Assembly (NCBI RefSeq): GCF_000338875.1
Contig: NZ_AOMO01000034.1
Location: forward strand, 1-64,000
From: Vibrio mimicus CAIM 602
GTDB lineage: Bacteria > Pseudomonadota > Gammaproteobacteria > Enterobacterales > Vibrionaceae
Direction of reading: 5' to 3'
DNA: 64,000 bases
A program made the position numbers and the translations under genes. This document shows positions 44,001 to 50,500 of this stretch, one piece after another. The notes below the pieces were generated by a model, which saw only the letters and a program-made list of their open reading frames with translations, searched no databases and was not told the origin of the DNA. Numbering within the stretch: the stretch's first letter is position 1; each line of letters opens with the position of its first letter.

Positions 44001-44364
44001 GAGTGATCTAACGGCCTTTGAGCTGCTTGGCCAAGCGTCTGGTTTTGCGATTGGCCGTGCGAACCTTCAGTATGATGAGAACAATGCGATTAAGAACTAT
44101 GAAACCTTTATCGTTAAGCGCCGCCAAAGCTTGATGAACGCCTACTACACGGCCTATCGCCTGAAAGATGGTGAAGCAATGAAGTCGGTGATGGTGAAGA
44201 TCCACAAGTTCAATCAATCGCAATATGGTAAGCGCAACCCTATCACTAGTGAAATCTTAAGGCAGTCGCTGAAAGTGCGAGCTCGCAAGCGTTCAATTAC
44301 GCAAAATGGAGTTCAGGTGAACCCTAAAATGAATTCGCTCGTTATGCAGTATGACTATTTCTGA
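38089..44364 (+). CDS. Giant polyvalent phage protein, helicase C-terminal, metallopeptidase-like and PLxRFG part
   Basis: About 2,090 residues continuing the previous frame. It begins inside the helicase (TGTPISN, then MKMGAGTNVQNRL and the arginine-finger motif EQREGRIVRQG at about 39.28 kb). A long coiled-coil and linker region follows, then a metallopeptidase-like motif IFHEVAGHVGL (about 41.09 kb, His-Glu-x3-His spacing). After that come coiled coils, the PLxRFG-type motif PLSRHGDYW (about 42.3 kb), and a C-terminal part with hydrophobic helices (WMLGLTPAAALVNLTQNL; TFFIGGAGALPLWAITTAID). The first in-frame ATG is near 38110, but the reading frame clearly belongs to the upstream part. 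Confidence 0.85.
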   Translation, partial: ENGGVTFMTGTPISNSLVELYTMMYYLGHDTLKELQMSFYDSFAGSFFNTEITLEYTPTGTVKERSVLKGLNNMQQLSTLYRQFADVITQKDMVNIFRQDVEAKNKATGENKATRFPIPNIKGGKRQLNIAPATEAQREYNDYLIARMEAFNQLKTQEERTAYAKIDNPLWVLTDAKKASLDVRLVDPTAQRDPTGKVARAAERIKSIYDQWQDDKGTQLVFSDMGTPAKYAIATVKSDLKSLAETVLGKGKAAAFISSRLEIYEVEMPYSQTLKELGDKVNAQAETGEIDADQYEKLEEQIRELTASTMTADTGFSVYDDLKASLMEKGIPDDEIAFIHDYNTTLKKEALFDRVRRGEVRVLIGSSMKMGAGTNVQNRLVALHHMDAPWRPSDMEQREGRIVRQGNEFYQRAANAGKPEGFEVELIAYTTQGSSDPVMWQILERKAGAIEQFRNGELDQFVENSNSDADSYAEFKAASTGNPIYRLKLESDAKLLDLDSSYTAQASSIGAAKRFVERFDDEKAAIELRLETLRKADITEFDAEAFTTLYRDAQADYLAADNEYDAAMAIYSELDAKTRKERGLKKPQKPKRPMIHELDDEYSIELNKAIIQPAIAAIEQSRRWQGEIKLGKQLGLVMDVDYFTHEGTKTPLIDVRLVDGKGKTIDYMARGMQSSSIVQSPKLMNALHLNAIATALNGEQERFERKLQSLQSTLKDSRQIAKMDITALKQELDEAKSRNLWLSVEASMADIKEELRRSETPNKFVDRETLRKVKRSTFDPNSIRPETVEHNGQRYQTVGVRIPYPGWQYDSVMPALDANGDYVHLLLSHNSKVGEAPVLSEVIPQPTQTPKAEYAFLAEAKARHEARQIEEAKREIGSPVDEPSRDSAASDGVVLFSRTSTNAGRTGVKTGKIAGGITVKRSTIDAVTRTALGKLGLKNFTLRFETVDTEADLPDYVKTAIAKNDAQGEVYGLYDIKEHKVWLVAEKHNYASEVEETIFHEVAGHVGLARLLKEGKAQPDMNTLALRLGGIKGIQRLAEKNGVDLAPYLNSAQTLTKADAEEILVQELVAHLAEQQKFATPIQRLLAKVRAMLRSLFGFIYSPEFNNNELLTLVFKAKEQLKAPPPKDKVTRPENNTLFFSRSRSQGVPADTASTSYQMSADEALAQKQNALVSKIKQALYGVPVIGQSLDALGRNKYAMLTLRQMGEVSTVIDKPLGKMIDAYQDEINSMVVTQNMLAEEAAKMAEDLSDWAKANPKEADELFAFAHEATLADVDPSEAFQSREEELKESIAKQERILKEEGGLNSERGSKAWKTLQEERELLKQEPNRRKRHVELRPKFARLNAEQKRRYRQMRDHYRAQSERMNKALEENIVRAVFDAKIRKAMLAELRQRHERAAKGLYFPLSRHGDYWIDFADENGERQFMMFETKGEMELAAEKLRKAGFSLNSGMKAQFNAVQKASLPFVADVLQLVEQANMHTPAKESLSDEIYQMYLRTLPARSMRRNFIHRKGVAGFSQDAVRALADQGFRQSRQQARLDHMDILDNHLDSIQKYVHELPNNVEADRVVEELNKRHEWVRNPSRAGWAQKLTSLGFVWMLGLTPAAALVNLTQNLQVALPILGSRYGMAESSKMMSQATAQYLKAAFTRNRPKGQGILGSVLTGGEKEAMRRAVAQGVIDVTQAADLAGLAENPNAKYSGTWNKAMNIIGWAFHHAEVFNREVSYIAAYRLAMKKHGDHEKAIADAIKDTWDSHFDYSSINRARFMQSDMAAVALQFKQYSQNMTYYLWANIAKALKGETPEVKSMARKQLLGTLASTFFIGGAGALPLWAITTAIDAAQEIVGDDDEPFDAETELKRMLAEAFGKENAALIWHGTLPSISGRISLNDLWVRSINRDVDASTAYVEYMKQALGPVIGGIGVSWAQGLSDISNDQFARGIERIPPKAIKDVLKTARYINEGGVTTKNGDEIVSDLTAFELLGQASGFAIGRANLQYDENNAIKNYETFIVKRRQSLMNAYYTAYRLKDGEAMKSVMVKIHKFNQSQYGKRNPITSEILRQSLKVRARKRSITQNGVQVNPKMNSLVMQYDYF

Positions 44365-44507
44365 GTGCTGGGCCTGTAAGGTAGTATTTAGCCTATGATG
44401 ATCTAAATGCTCATGTCATGAATAAATACCTTTGGTTCATAAGGTTATCGTAAGATAGGATCCCTTTGAAACTCGGTAGTCTGACAAAATTCCGCGATTA
44501 GGCTAGG

Positions 44508-44873
44508 GTGTTTAATGTGAAAATTTTTATCAAATGGGTTTTGCTCTTGCTCGTATCTACCAGCTTAGCTCTGGTGATATTGGGAACGTTATTGTTCAAG
44601 TTGGAGTCTTCTCATACTCCAGATGATGCTCAGGTTATTGGGCGTATGCTTTGGTTTCCAGAACCCACGGCAAGAGGGCTTAGTATTGTAGAAAGCCGTC
44701 ACCCTATTTACAGGATTAGGGTCACTTGTGGTTCGCCCGATGAGATTTGTCATGAAGGTCAGTTTGCGTATAAAGGCAACAAACTCAGTGGCATCGAACT
44801 GACAGATTTTGCGAGCTACTTAGGGGAAGAGATCGTATTAAAAAATGGCGAAAGTTTAGAACCTGTAGAGTAG
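44508..44873 (+). CDS. Hypothetical membrane-anchored protein
   Basis: A 121-residue protein with one N-terminal membrane helix (WVLLLLVSTSLALVILGTLLF) and a periplasmic-type domain with a conserved-looking Cys pair (RVTCGSPDEICHEG). Starts are GTG at 44508 or 44517. It is more AT-rich than the phage genes and lies alone between the giant gene and the element end, the usual place for a lysogeny-expressed accessory gene. No family recognised. Confidence 0.6.
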   Translation: MFNVKIFIKWVLLLLVSTSLALVILGTLLFKLESSHTPDDAQVIGRMLWFPEPTARGLSIVESRHPIYRIRVTCGSPDEICHEGQFAYKGNKLSGIELTDFASYLGEEIVLKNGESLEPVE

Positions 44874-44957
44874 AGAAGAGATTGTAACTTACTGATTTAA
44901 TATACTATCGATGGGATTAATCAGTTTTTAGGCAGTAGAAATACAAGGGTTTAAACT

Positions 44958-44982
44958 TATAGCCCCATTTTAGCCCCAATGA
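44958..44982. repeat. Short tandem TAGCCCCA repeats near the element end
   Basis: Two copies of TAGCCCCA separated by TTT lie about 60 bp before the tdh fragment. Such short direct repeats next to an attachment site can be arm-type sites for a tyrosine recombinase or its excisionase. Nothing else supports this here, so it is noted only as a candidate. Confidence 0.25.
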
Positions 44983-45039
44983 TGGTGGCCTTGCCGTTAA
45001 TGCATTGATTTTAAAAAACAAAAATGAATGGTGCGCAAT

Positions 45040-45195
45040 ATGTTTGAAACTTGGTATAAGATGGCGAGCCTGATTCAATCGGGTCTTGATATCAGCCCAA
45101 TTATCACTCATCACTTCAAAGTGGATGACTTCCAAAAAGGCTTCGACATCATGCGCAGCGGGGCTTCCGGCAAAGTAATCCTCGATTGGCAGTAA
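45040..45195 (+). pseudogene. tdh: Displaced 3' end of tdh (L-threonine 3-dehydrogenase); probable attR
   Basis: An orphan 51-codon frame reading [21 protein letters not shown]...[23 protein letters not shown], which is the C terminus of L-threonine 3-dehydrogenase almost residue for residue. No upstream part of tdh is present; phage-related DNA takes its place. The native terminator follows at once. This is the expected product of an element integrating into the 3' end of tdh, with the full gene rebuilt at the other junction outside the window. The crossover would lie around the MFETWYK codons. A translated product is unlikely. Confidence 0.88.
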
Positions 45196-45211
45196 CCGAA
45201 AATCTCTCCAC

Positions 45212-45242
45212 AAAGCGCTCCGTAAGGGGCGCTTTGTTTTTT
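45212..45242 (+). terminator. tdh terminator
   Basis: A 9-bp stem (AAAGCGCTC / GGGCGCTTT, one wobble) with loop CGTAAG, followed by TGTTTTTTGG. It sits 17 bp after the tdh stop and shows that the 3' end kept its chromosomal surroundings. Confidence 0.85.
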
Positions 45243-45533
45243 GGCTATAAACAGTAAGGTGAAAAACACGACCTAATACAGCCTTTCAAAAGCCTTAATT
45301 TAGCCCTAAAAGAGTGATAGTCCAGTATTGATGGTGTAGATCAGTTTTATAACAGACGTAATTTCATCTTCTGTTTTAATATTTTTTATGTGAGCACACC
45401 AAACATGAATTTTTCTCATAGTTAACATCAAGTAACAACATTATTAACGTTATAGTTAACCAGTTATAAATGAGTCATGAATTTAGCGAAGGATGATTTT
45501 AGTTTCATCTAATTCACACGGAAGATAACGCTC
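45243..45533. other. Intergenic stretch upstream of mesX
   Basis: No gene seen. This AT-rich promoter region for the mesX-mesD pair contains several TTAAC/GTTAAC-type motifs at about 45417-45465. I do not find a convincing tandem MetJ box or a SAM riboswitch fold. The GGAAG ribosome-binding site lies about 12 bases before the mesX ATG. Confidence 0.3.
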
Positions 45534-46508
45534 ATGACTCAGAATTTTACATTTACTATTAAAAAGACTCGTCTTGATGAAAATTATCATCCATCAGACA
45601 ACACTCGTATCACGACTAACTTTGCAAACTTAGCTCGTGGCGAACATCGTCAGCAGAACTTGCGTGGTGTATTACACATGATAGACCGCCGTTTCAACGA
45701 CTTGGCTTGTTGGGATAACCCAACGGGTGACCGTTACTCGGTCGAGTTGGAAATTATCTCTGCTGATATCAAAATGGAAAGTACAAGCGACACAATTCCA
45801 TCCATTGAAGTGCTAAAAACCTATATTGTTGATCGCAAGACAGATCAACGCATTGAAGGCATTGTAGGTAACAACTTCTCTTCTTATGTTCGTGATTACG
45901 ATTTTAGCGTGCGTTTACTTGATCATAATAAAGGCAAATCGCAATTCTCTGTACCAGAAGATTTTGGCCTTTTGCATGGCAGCATATTTAAGTCATTCGT
46001 TAACTCAGAAAGTTACAAACAAAACTTCACAAAATCACCGGTGATTTGTTTAAGTGTTTCAGATAGCAAAGTGTATAACCGCACGAACAACCAACACCCT
46101 ATTCTGGGTGTTGAATACGAGCCGAATGATTTGTCGTTAACTGAACAATACTTCCAGAAAATGGGCCTACAAGCTCGTTACTTCATGCCGAAAAATAGCG
46201 TTGCGCCATTTGCTTTCTACTTCTTTGGCGATCTGCTAAACGATTACACCAATTTGGAACTTATCAGCACGATAAGCACCATGGAAACATTCCAAAAGAT
46301 TTATCGCCCTGAGATTTACTTTGCTAACACAGTATCAGGAGAACGTTATCAGGCGAATTTGAAAAGCGATACCCATTCTTTAACTGGCATTGTGTATGAC
46401 CGCGAAGAGCGCACTCAACTCGCTATAAAACAAGGTAAGTATGCTGAAGAAGTCTTCATCAAACCTTATCAATCGGTTCTTGAACAATGGTCAGCGCAAT
46501 ACGCTTAA
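45534..46508 (+). CDS. mesX: MesX: DUF1852 partner of folate-independent methionine synthase
   Basis: A 324-residue DUF1852 protein (MTQNFTFTIKKTRLDENYHPSDNTRITTNFANLARGEHRQQNLR...). DUF1852 genes regularly sit beside a MetE-core protein. The pair MesD-MesX makes methionine from homocysteine without methyl-folate, with MesX required for activity and thought to help supply the methyl group. The next gene, 30 bp on, is exactly such a MetE-core protein. The protein is full length and soluble. The reaction carried out by MesX itself is, to my knowledge, unsettled. Confidence 0.88.
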   Translation: MTQNFTFTIKKTRLDENYHPSDNTRITTNFANLARGEHRQQNLRGVLHMIDRRFNDLACWDNPTGDRYSVELEIISADIKMESTSDTIPSIEVLKTYIVDRKTDQRIEGIVGNNFSSYVRDYDFSVRLLDHNKGKSQFSVPEDFGLLHGSIFKSFVNSESYKQNFTKSPVICLSVSDSKVYNRTNNQHPILGVEYEPNDLSLTEQYFQKMGLQARYFMPKNSVAPFAFYFFGDLLNDYTNLELISTISTMETFQKIYRPEIYFANTVSGERYQANLKSDTHSLTGIVYDREERTQLAIKQGKYAEEVFIKPYQSVLEQWSAQYA

Positions 46509-46538
46509 TCGTCAACGAGATAGTAGAACAGCCAGATT

Positions 46539-47570
46539 ATGACAAAATTACTCCCAACTTCGACGGCAGGTAGCCTGCCTAAACCTATATGGCTAGCTCA
46601 ACCAGAGGTACTTTGGTCTCCTTGGAAATTAGAAGGACAAGAGTTGATAGACGGTAAATATGATGCGCTACGTCTTGCACTGCATGAGCAATTAATCTCA
46701 GGGGTAGACATTGTGAGCGACGGTGAACAGACTCGTCAGCACTTTGTGACCACTTTTATAGAACATCTACATGGCGTTGATTTTGAAAATCGCCAAACGG
46801 TGAAAATCCGTGACCGTTACGAAGCTAGTGTGCCAAGCGTTGTGGGGCCAGTGTCTCGACAAAAAGCGGTGTTTGTAGAAGATGCAAAATTCCTACGCTC
46901 TCAGACAGATAAACCCATCAAGTGGGCACTGCCTGGGCCTATGACTATGGTTGATACTCTTTACGATGCACACTATAAATCTCGTAAAACATTAGCACTT
47001 GAGTTCGCTAAAATTCTGAATGAAGAAGCAAAAGAGCTTGAAGCAGCAGGTGTGGACATCATCCAATTTGATGAACCAGCGTTCAACGTTTTCTTTGATG
47101 AAGTGAATGATTGGGGTATCGAAGCTCTTGAGCGTGCTATCGAGGGCTTGAAATGCGAAACCGCAGTACATATTTGTTATGGCTACGGGATCAAAGCCAA
47201 TACTGATTGGAAGAAAACGCTAGGTAGTGAATGGCGTCAATACGAAGAAGTGTTCCCTAAACTGCAACAGTCAAATATCGATATCATTTCTCTAGAGTGT
47301 CATAACTCTCATGTACCAATGGAGTTACTAGAATTGGTACGTGGCAAAAAAGTGATGGTTGGTGCTATTGATGTAGCAACAAACAGCATTGAAACACCAG
47401 AAGCAGTTGCCGCGACCCTCCGTAACGCACTGAAATATGTCGATGCCGACAAGCTCTACCCATGTACAAACTGTGGTATGGCACCACTGTCTCGAGATGT
47501 TGCACGCGCAAAACTCAGTTCATTAAGCGCTGGTGCTGAAATTGTGAGAAACGAACTCTTAGCTAAATAA
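46539..47570 (+). CDS. mesD: MesD: core-type cobalamin-independent methionine synthase
   Basis: A 343-residue protein matching only the C-terminal catalytic barrel of MetE (full MetE is about 750 residues). The homocysteine and zinc site is visible as IQFDEPAF, AVHICYGYG (zinc His and Cys), SLECHNSH and the C-terminal PCTNCGMAPL (zinc Cys). The N-terminal folate-binding half of MetE is absent, which together with MesX upstream identifies the folate-independent MesD group. It likely offers oxygen-dependent methionine synthesis besides MetE and MetH. Confidence 0.88.
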   Translation: MTKLLPTSTAGSLPKPIWLAQPEVLWSPWKLEGQELIDGKYDALRLALHEQLISGVDIVSDGEQTRQHFVTTFIEHLHGVDFENRQTVKIRDRYEASVPSVVGPVSRQKAVFVEDAKFLRSQTDKPIKWALPGPMTMVDTLYDAHYKSRKTLALEFAKILNEEAKELEAAGVDIIQFDEPAFNVFFDEVNDWGIEALERAIEGLKCETAVHICYGYGIKANTDWKKTLGSEWRQYEEVFPKLQQSNIDIISLECHNSHVPMELLELVRGKKVMVGAIDVATNSIETPEAVAATLRNALKYVDADKLYPCTNCGMAPLSRDVARAKLSSLSAGAEIVRNELLAK

Positions 47571-47653
47571 AAACGTGTATTTCCAATCCCCAAACTACCT
47601 TCTATGCAGGTGGCTTTTTACAACTTTTAAAAACAGGACATTGGGCAACTATG

Positions 47654-49015
47654 CTAGGAATACATAGCGGAATGTAAAGTTATCTGGAACTCTGTACACT
47701 CATTCTCTGACTTGACAATGATTTTTCCATCATAGGCCTGAACGATTGATTGTGCGATCGATAATCCCAGGCCCGCCCCAATGCTACCGAAGTGTTGGCG
47801 TGATTTATCTACTCGATAAAATCGGTCAAAAAGATAGCGTAGATTTTGTTGAGGAATCGTTTCTCCTTGATTGGTGACCGAGATAGTGAGCTGTCCTCCT
47901 GTATTTTGTACATCGATGACAATCGTTGATTCAGCATAGGAGTGCCGAATCGCATTGGAAAGTAAGTTCCCAATTGCTCGCTCAAACATGTTTTTATCCA
48001 TGAAGAGTTTACCTTCACCAGTACATTTTATTTTTATTGAGGCATCATCAGCCAATATCTCAAAATATTCGGTCAGACGTGAAAGCACGTCCTGAACTGA
48101 GAAGAGTTCATTGTTGCGATTAATCAGTTTGTTTTCCGCTTTGGCGATGTATAACAAGTCGTTGATGGTTCGAGTAATGCGGTTAAGTTCTTCTAAGGTA
48201 GAAGCAATGGCATCCTGATACTCCTCTGGAGTTCTACGGTTACCGAGTATGACCTGATTCTGTGTCATGATATTGGTTAATGGTGTTTTCAATTCATGGG
48301 CGATATCAGAAGAAAGTTCGCTTAAGCGTAGAAACCCAGTTTGCAATCTATCCAACATGGCATTGTGCGTGTTCGCCAGATCTCTTAATTCGGTAGGTAC
48401 GGATTCAGGGGTGAGGCGTAAGTTCAACTGTTCAGGTGATATTTGTTGGATGTGCTGATTCAATGTTGCAATGGGTTCGAGTCCACGCTTCACAATAAGG
48501 CTGCTGTAAGCGGAAGAGACTAAGAATGCGAAGCCGAGTGACCAAAATAAAATCCAATTAAGTTTGTCCAAAAAGAGCATGTGATGATTGATGCTCATAC
48601 CTAAAACGATGACATATTTTCCTGATTTAAACGCGAAGGCTCGAATAAATAGGGAATCCTCGCTCCATTCTATTGCTTTCCCTGGGTTTAAAGTATGTGG
48701 TGAACTGAGAGGATAGGCTCCCTCGACGGGGATCTTAAGGCTAGAATTTTGGAAAATAACGTTTTGACCATCTAACACCCACATATTCAATGAGTTATTA
48801 CTTGATTGCTTAAACAATGCTTCTGGCGACTTTTCTAGTTCCTGATTAATGACATAGAACTTACTTGAGATATAACTGAAATCTTGAACGTAAAAATGAC
48901 GCTCTATCGCGTATTGAAGAATGAAAGCCAACGAAAAGTAAGTCAAAAACGTTGTTCCAATGAACATCAGAATGAGCTTTTTTTTCATGGAAAACGGAAG
49001 TGAAAATTTAAGCAT
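47654..49015 (-). CDS. Sensor histidine kinase (CusS/heavy-metal type)
   Basis: A 453-residue inner-membrane sensor kinase. It has membrane helix 1 (about 12-32), a periplasmic sensor of about 125 residues, membrane helix 2 (about 155-177) and a HAMP region. The H-box HELKTPLTNIM follows, then the N-box NLLSNAIRHS and the G-box GAGLGLSIAQSIV. The CusS/CopS-like layout and OmpR-type partner suggest sensing of metal or envelope conditions. No metal efflux gene is adjacent; the co-oriented DUF3316 gene upstream may be a target. It overlaps the response-regulator gene by 8 bp. The signal is not known. Confidence 0.88.
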   Translation of the reverse strand: MLKFSLPFSMKKKLILMFIGTTFLTYFSLAFILQYAIERHFYVQDFSYISSKFYVINQELEKSPEALFKQSSNNSLNMWVLDGQNVIFQNSSLKIPVEGAYPLSSPHTLNPGKAIEWSEDSLFIRAFAFKSGKYVIVLGMSINHHMLFLDKLNWILFWSLGFAFLVSSAYSSLIVKRGLEPIATLNQHIQQISPEQLNLRLTPESVPTELRDLANTHNAMLDRLQTGFLRLSELSSDIAHELKTPLTNIMTQNQVILGNRRTPEEYQDAIASTLEELNRITRTINDLLYIAKAENKLINRNNELFSVQDVLSRLTEYFEILADDASIKIKCTGEGKLFMDKNMFERAIGNLLSNAIRHSYAESTIVIDVQNTGGQLTISVTNQGETIPQQNLRYLFDRFYRVDKSRQHFGSIGAGLGLSIAQSIVQAYDGKIIVKSENECTEFQITLHSAMYS

Positions 49016-49700
49016 TGGATAGATCTTCTAGCTTGTACCCCATTCCTCTTACGGTATGAATCAATGGTTGTTCGAACGGCTTATCTACTTTATTACGTAG
49101 GCGCTTTACTGCCACATCGATAACATTGGTGTCACTGTCAAAATTCATATCCCAGACCAGTGAGGCGATGGTGGTACGTGAAAGCACTTGATCCTTTTTA
49201 CGCATTAACAGCTCTAACAGTGCGTATTCTTTGGCGGTGAGGATCATGGATTGTCCTGAGCGAATAGCCACTCGTTTTATCATGTCGAGTTCGAGGTCAG
49301 CCACGCGCAGTATTTGGGGCGATTCAATTTGTTGCGAAAGGCGATGATGACGAAAAATATTTTGAATTCTGGCCAATAACTCCGCAAATGCATACGGCTT
49401 TACCACGTAATCATTTGCTCCTAGCTCAAAACCACGCACGCGATCTTCTACTTGTTCTTTGGCTGTGAGCATGATAACCGGAATGTGAATTCCGCTACTA
49501 CGCAGAGTATTCAGCACCTGCCAGCCATCGAGCTTGGGCAGCATAATATCCAGTAGAATAAGGTCATAAGTCTCACTTGTTGCATGATAGAGCCCATCGA
49601 CACCGTCGCAGACCAAGTCCACAACATACCCAGATTCAATTAAGCCCTTCTTCAGATAATCTCCGGCTTTTTGTTCATCTTCAACGATCAGTATTTTCAA
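49008..49700 (-). CDS. OmpR-family response regulator
   Basis: A 230-residue two-domain regulator. The receiver has the phospho-acceptor Asp51 in LLDIMLPKLDGW, acidic pocket residues in VEDEQ and Lys in DYVVKPYAF. The C-terminal winged helix (LTAKEYALLELLMRK...VIDVAVKRLRNKVD...IHTVRGMGYKLE) binds DNA. It is encoded just before and overlapping its kinase. It closely resembles CusR/CopR-type regulators. Likely targets are nearby genes such as the DUF3316 gene 98 bp upstream, by inference. Confidence 0.92.
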   Translation of the reverse strand: MKILIVEDEQKAGDYLKKGLIESGYVVDLVCDGVDGLYHATSETYDLILLDIMLPKLDGWQVLNTLRSSGIHIPVIMLTAKEQVEDRVRGFELGANDYVVKPYAFAELLARIQNIFRHHRLSQQIESPQILRVADLELDMIKRVAIRSGQSMILTAKEYALLELLMRKKDQVLSRTTIASLVWDMNFDSDTNVIDVAVKRLRNKVDKPFEQPLIHTVRGMGYKLEDLSNA

Positions 49701-49749
49701 AGTCTTTTACCTTGAATTGTGGTGTGGGTTTATGGCTTTGCACAAAATG

Positions 49750-49783
49750 AAAAGAGTATGCTGTTAAAAAGCTATACTCTTTT
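49750..49783. terminator. Bidirectional-type hairpin between DUF3316 and regulator genes
   Basis: A 10-bp perfect stem (AAAAGAGTAT / ATACTCTTTT) with additional pairing inside (GCT/AGC), flanked by A and T runs. It follows the DUF3316 stop by about 15 bp on the minus strand and would terminate or attenuate transcription before the response-regulator gene. Confidence 0.7.
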
Positions 49784-49798
49784 CGATGGGCTGGATGG

Positions 49799-50176
49799 CT
49801 AGCGATTATTATCACGTGTCGCATAATGCACTTTTATGCTCACTTTGCCCATATATTCCAGTTGACCATCCGTATTCATGCGTTCTTGTACCGTCACAAA
49901 CCCACCTTCTTTGAGATGTACGCTACGAGAGGCAACATCAAAGTCCCATATATTCAGTTCTTTAAGTAAATCTTTAGAGGTCATCAATTTCAGAGAGCTG
50001 AGTTCTGCTAACGCTTGTTTATAAGCTTCATTTGACGTTGAAGTAGGGGGGACTGAGATGGTTTTTATTTCTTCGCGGTTTACATAGTTTCCACCAACGA
50101 AAAGTGGTTGAGCAAGTGCAGAGGCACTGGTCATTGCGATTACGGTTGCGATAAGAGCAGTTTTGATAGATTTCAT
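49799..50176 (-). CDS. DUF3316 periplasmic protein
   Basis: A 125-residue secreted protein with a clear signal peptide (MKSIKTALIATVIAMTSASALA, cleaved after ALA). The mature domain (VNREEIKTISVPPT...YKQALAELSSLK...) is of the DUF3316 type found in Vibrio. The function of the family is unknown. It is upstream of, and in the same direction as, the two-component genes, with a hairpin between, an arrangement often seen for a regulon target or accessory sensor. Confidence 0.8.
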   Translation of the reverse strand: MKSIKTALIATVIAMTSASALAQPLFVGGNYVNREEIKTISVPPTSTSNEAYKQALAELSSLKLMTSKDLLKELNIWDFDVASRSVHLKEGGFVTVQERMNTDGQLEYMGKVSIKVHYATRDNNR

Positions 50177-50500
50177 ATTTTTAACCTTGAGTGCTTGTTT
50201 TCAATGACTCTATTTTCAACAATGCCCCTGACACTACTCTTTCTTCAGAATGACATTTTTGTCATAAAGCTGAAAGGAGCATGTTGGGTAGCCATTAAAT
50301 CTGCATATCACCACCTCCAATAAGCAAGTGCTCTCGTATCATATTTTTTAAGATGTATGAAGATCAATACGCTAACATGTTAGCCTGTCGCTATTCTAGT
50401 TATATACGACAGATGTTTATTAGTCGCTTGTTAAGCTTGGTCAAAACAGAAACATTGATGAAACAGGTATTTCATTCGCATACAAAACTATTATCAAAAC
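50177..50500. other. Intergenic stretch between pbpG and the DUF3316 gene
   Basis: No gene seen in about 320 bp. It holds the promoter region of the DUF3316 gene at its left end and the 3' flank of pbpG at its right end. The AT-rich DNA shows no strong hairpin or repeat. Confidence 0.3.

Larger units (their letters stand above)
3911..44874. mobile_element. Interrupted podovirus-like prophage with two cargo blocks
   Basis: Phage late genes occupy 9971-26619 (lysis, scaffold, N4-gp56 capsid, adaptors, tail spike, tail, ejection-type proteins) and 31656-44364 (giant polyvalent protein), all on the plus strand. Non-phage cargo occupies about 4.1-9.84 kb (umuDC-like, Zorya) and about 26.75-31.6 kb (RNase R-like, cold shock). 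A degenerate copy of the holin-start region at 3911-4010 marks the leftmost phage-derived DNA I can see. The displaced 3' end of tdh at 45040-45195 lies just past the right end. No integrase, terminase, portal, repressor or replication gene is recognisable. The left limit is uncertain: the 1-3.9 kb genes could be further cargo. Confidence 0.7.

Noticed and set aside
44917..45213. A 98-codon minus-strand ORF over the tdh fragment
   Set aside because: It is the antisense shadow of the tdh 3' end and its terminator, with no protein-like pattern of its own.
45243..45533. Possible MetJ operator or SAM riboswitch before mesX
   Set aside because: Only a single AGACGT half-box is present, without the tandem 8-mers, and I could not draw a riboswitch-like fold.
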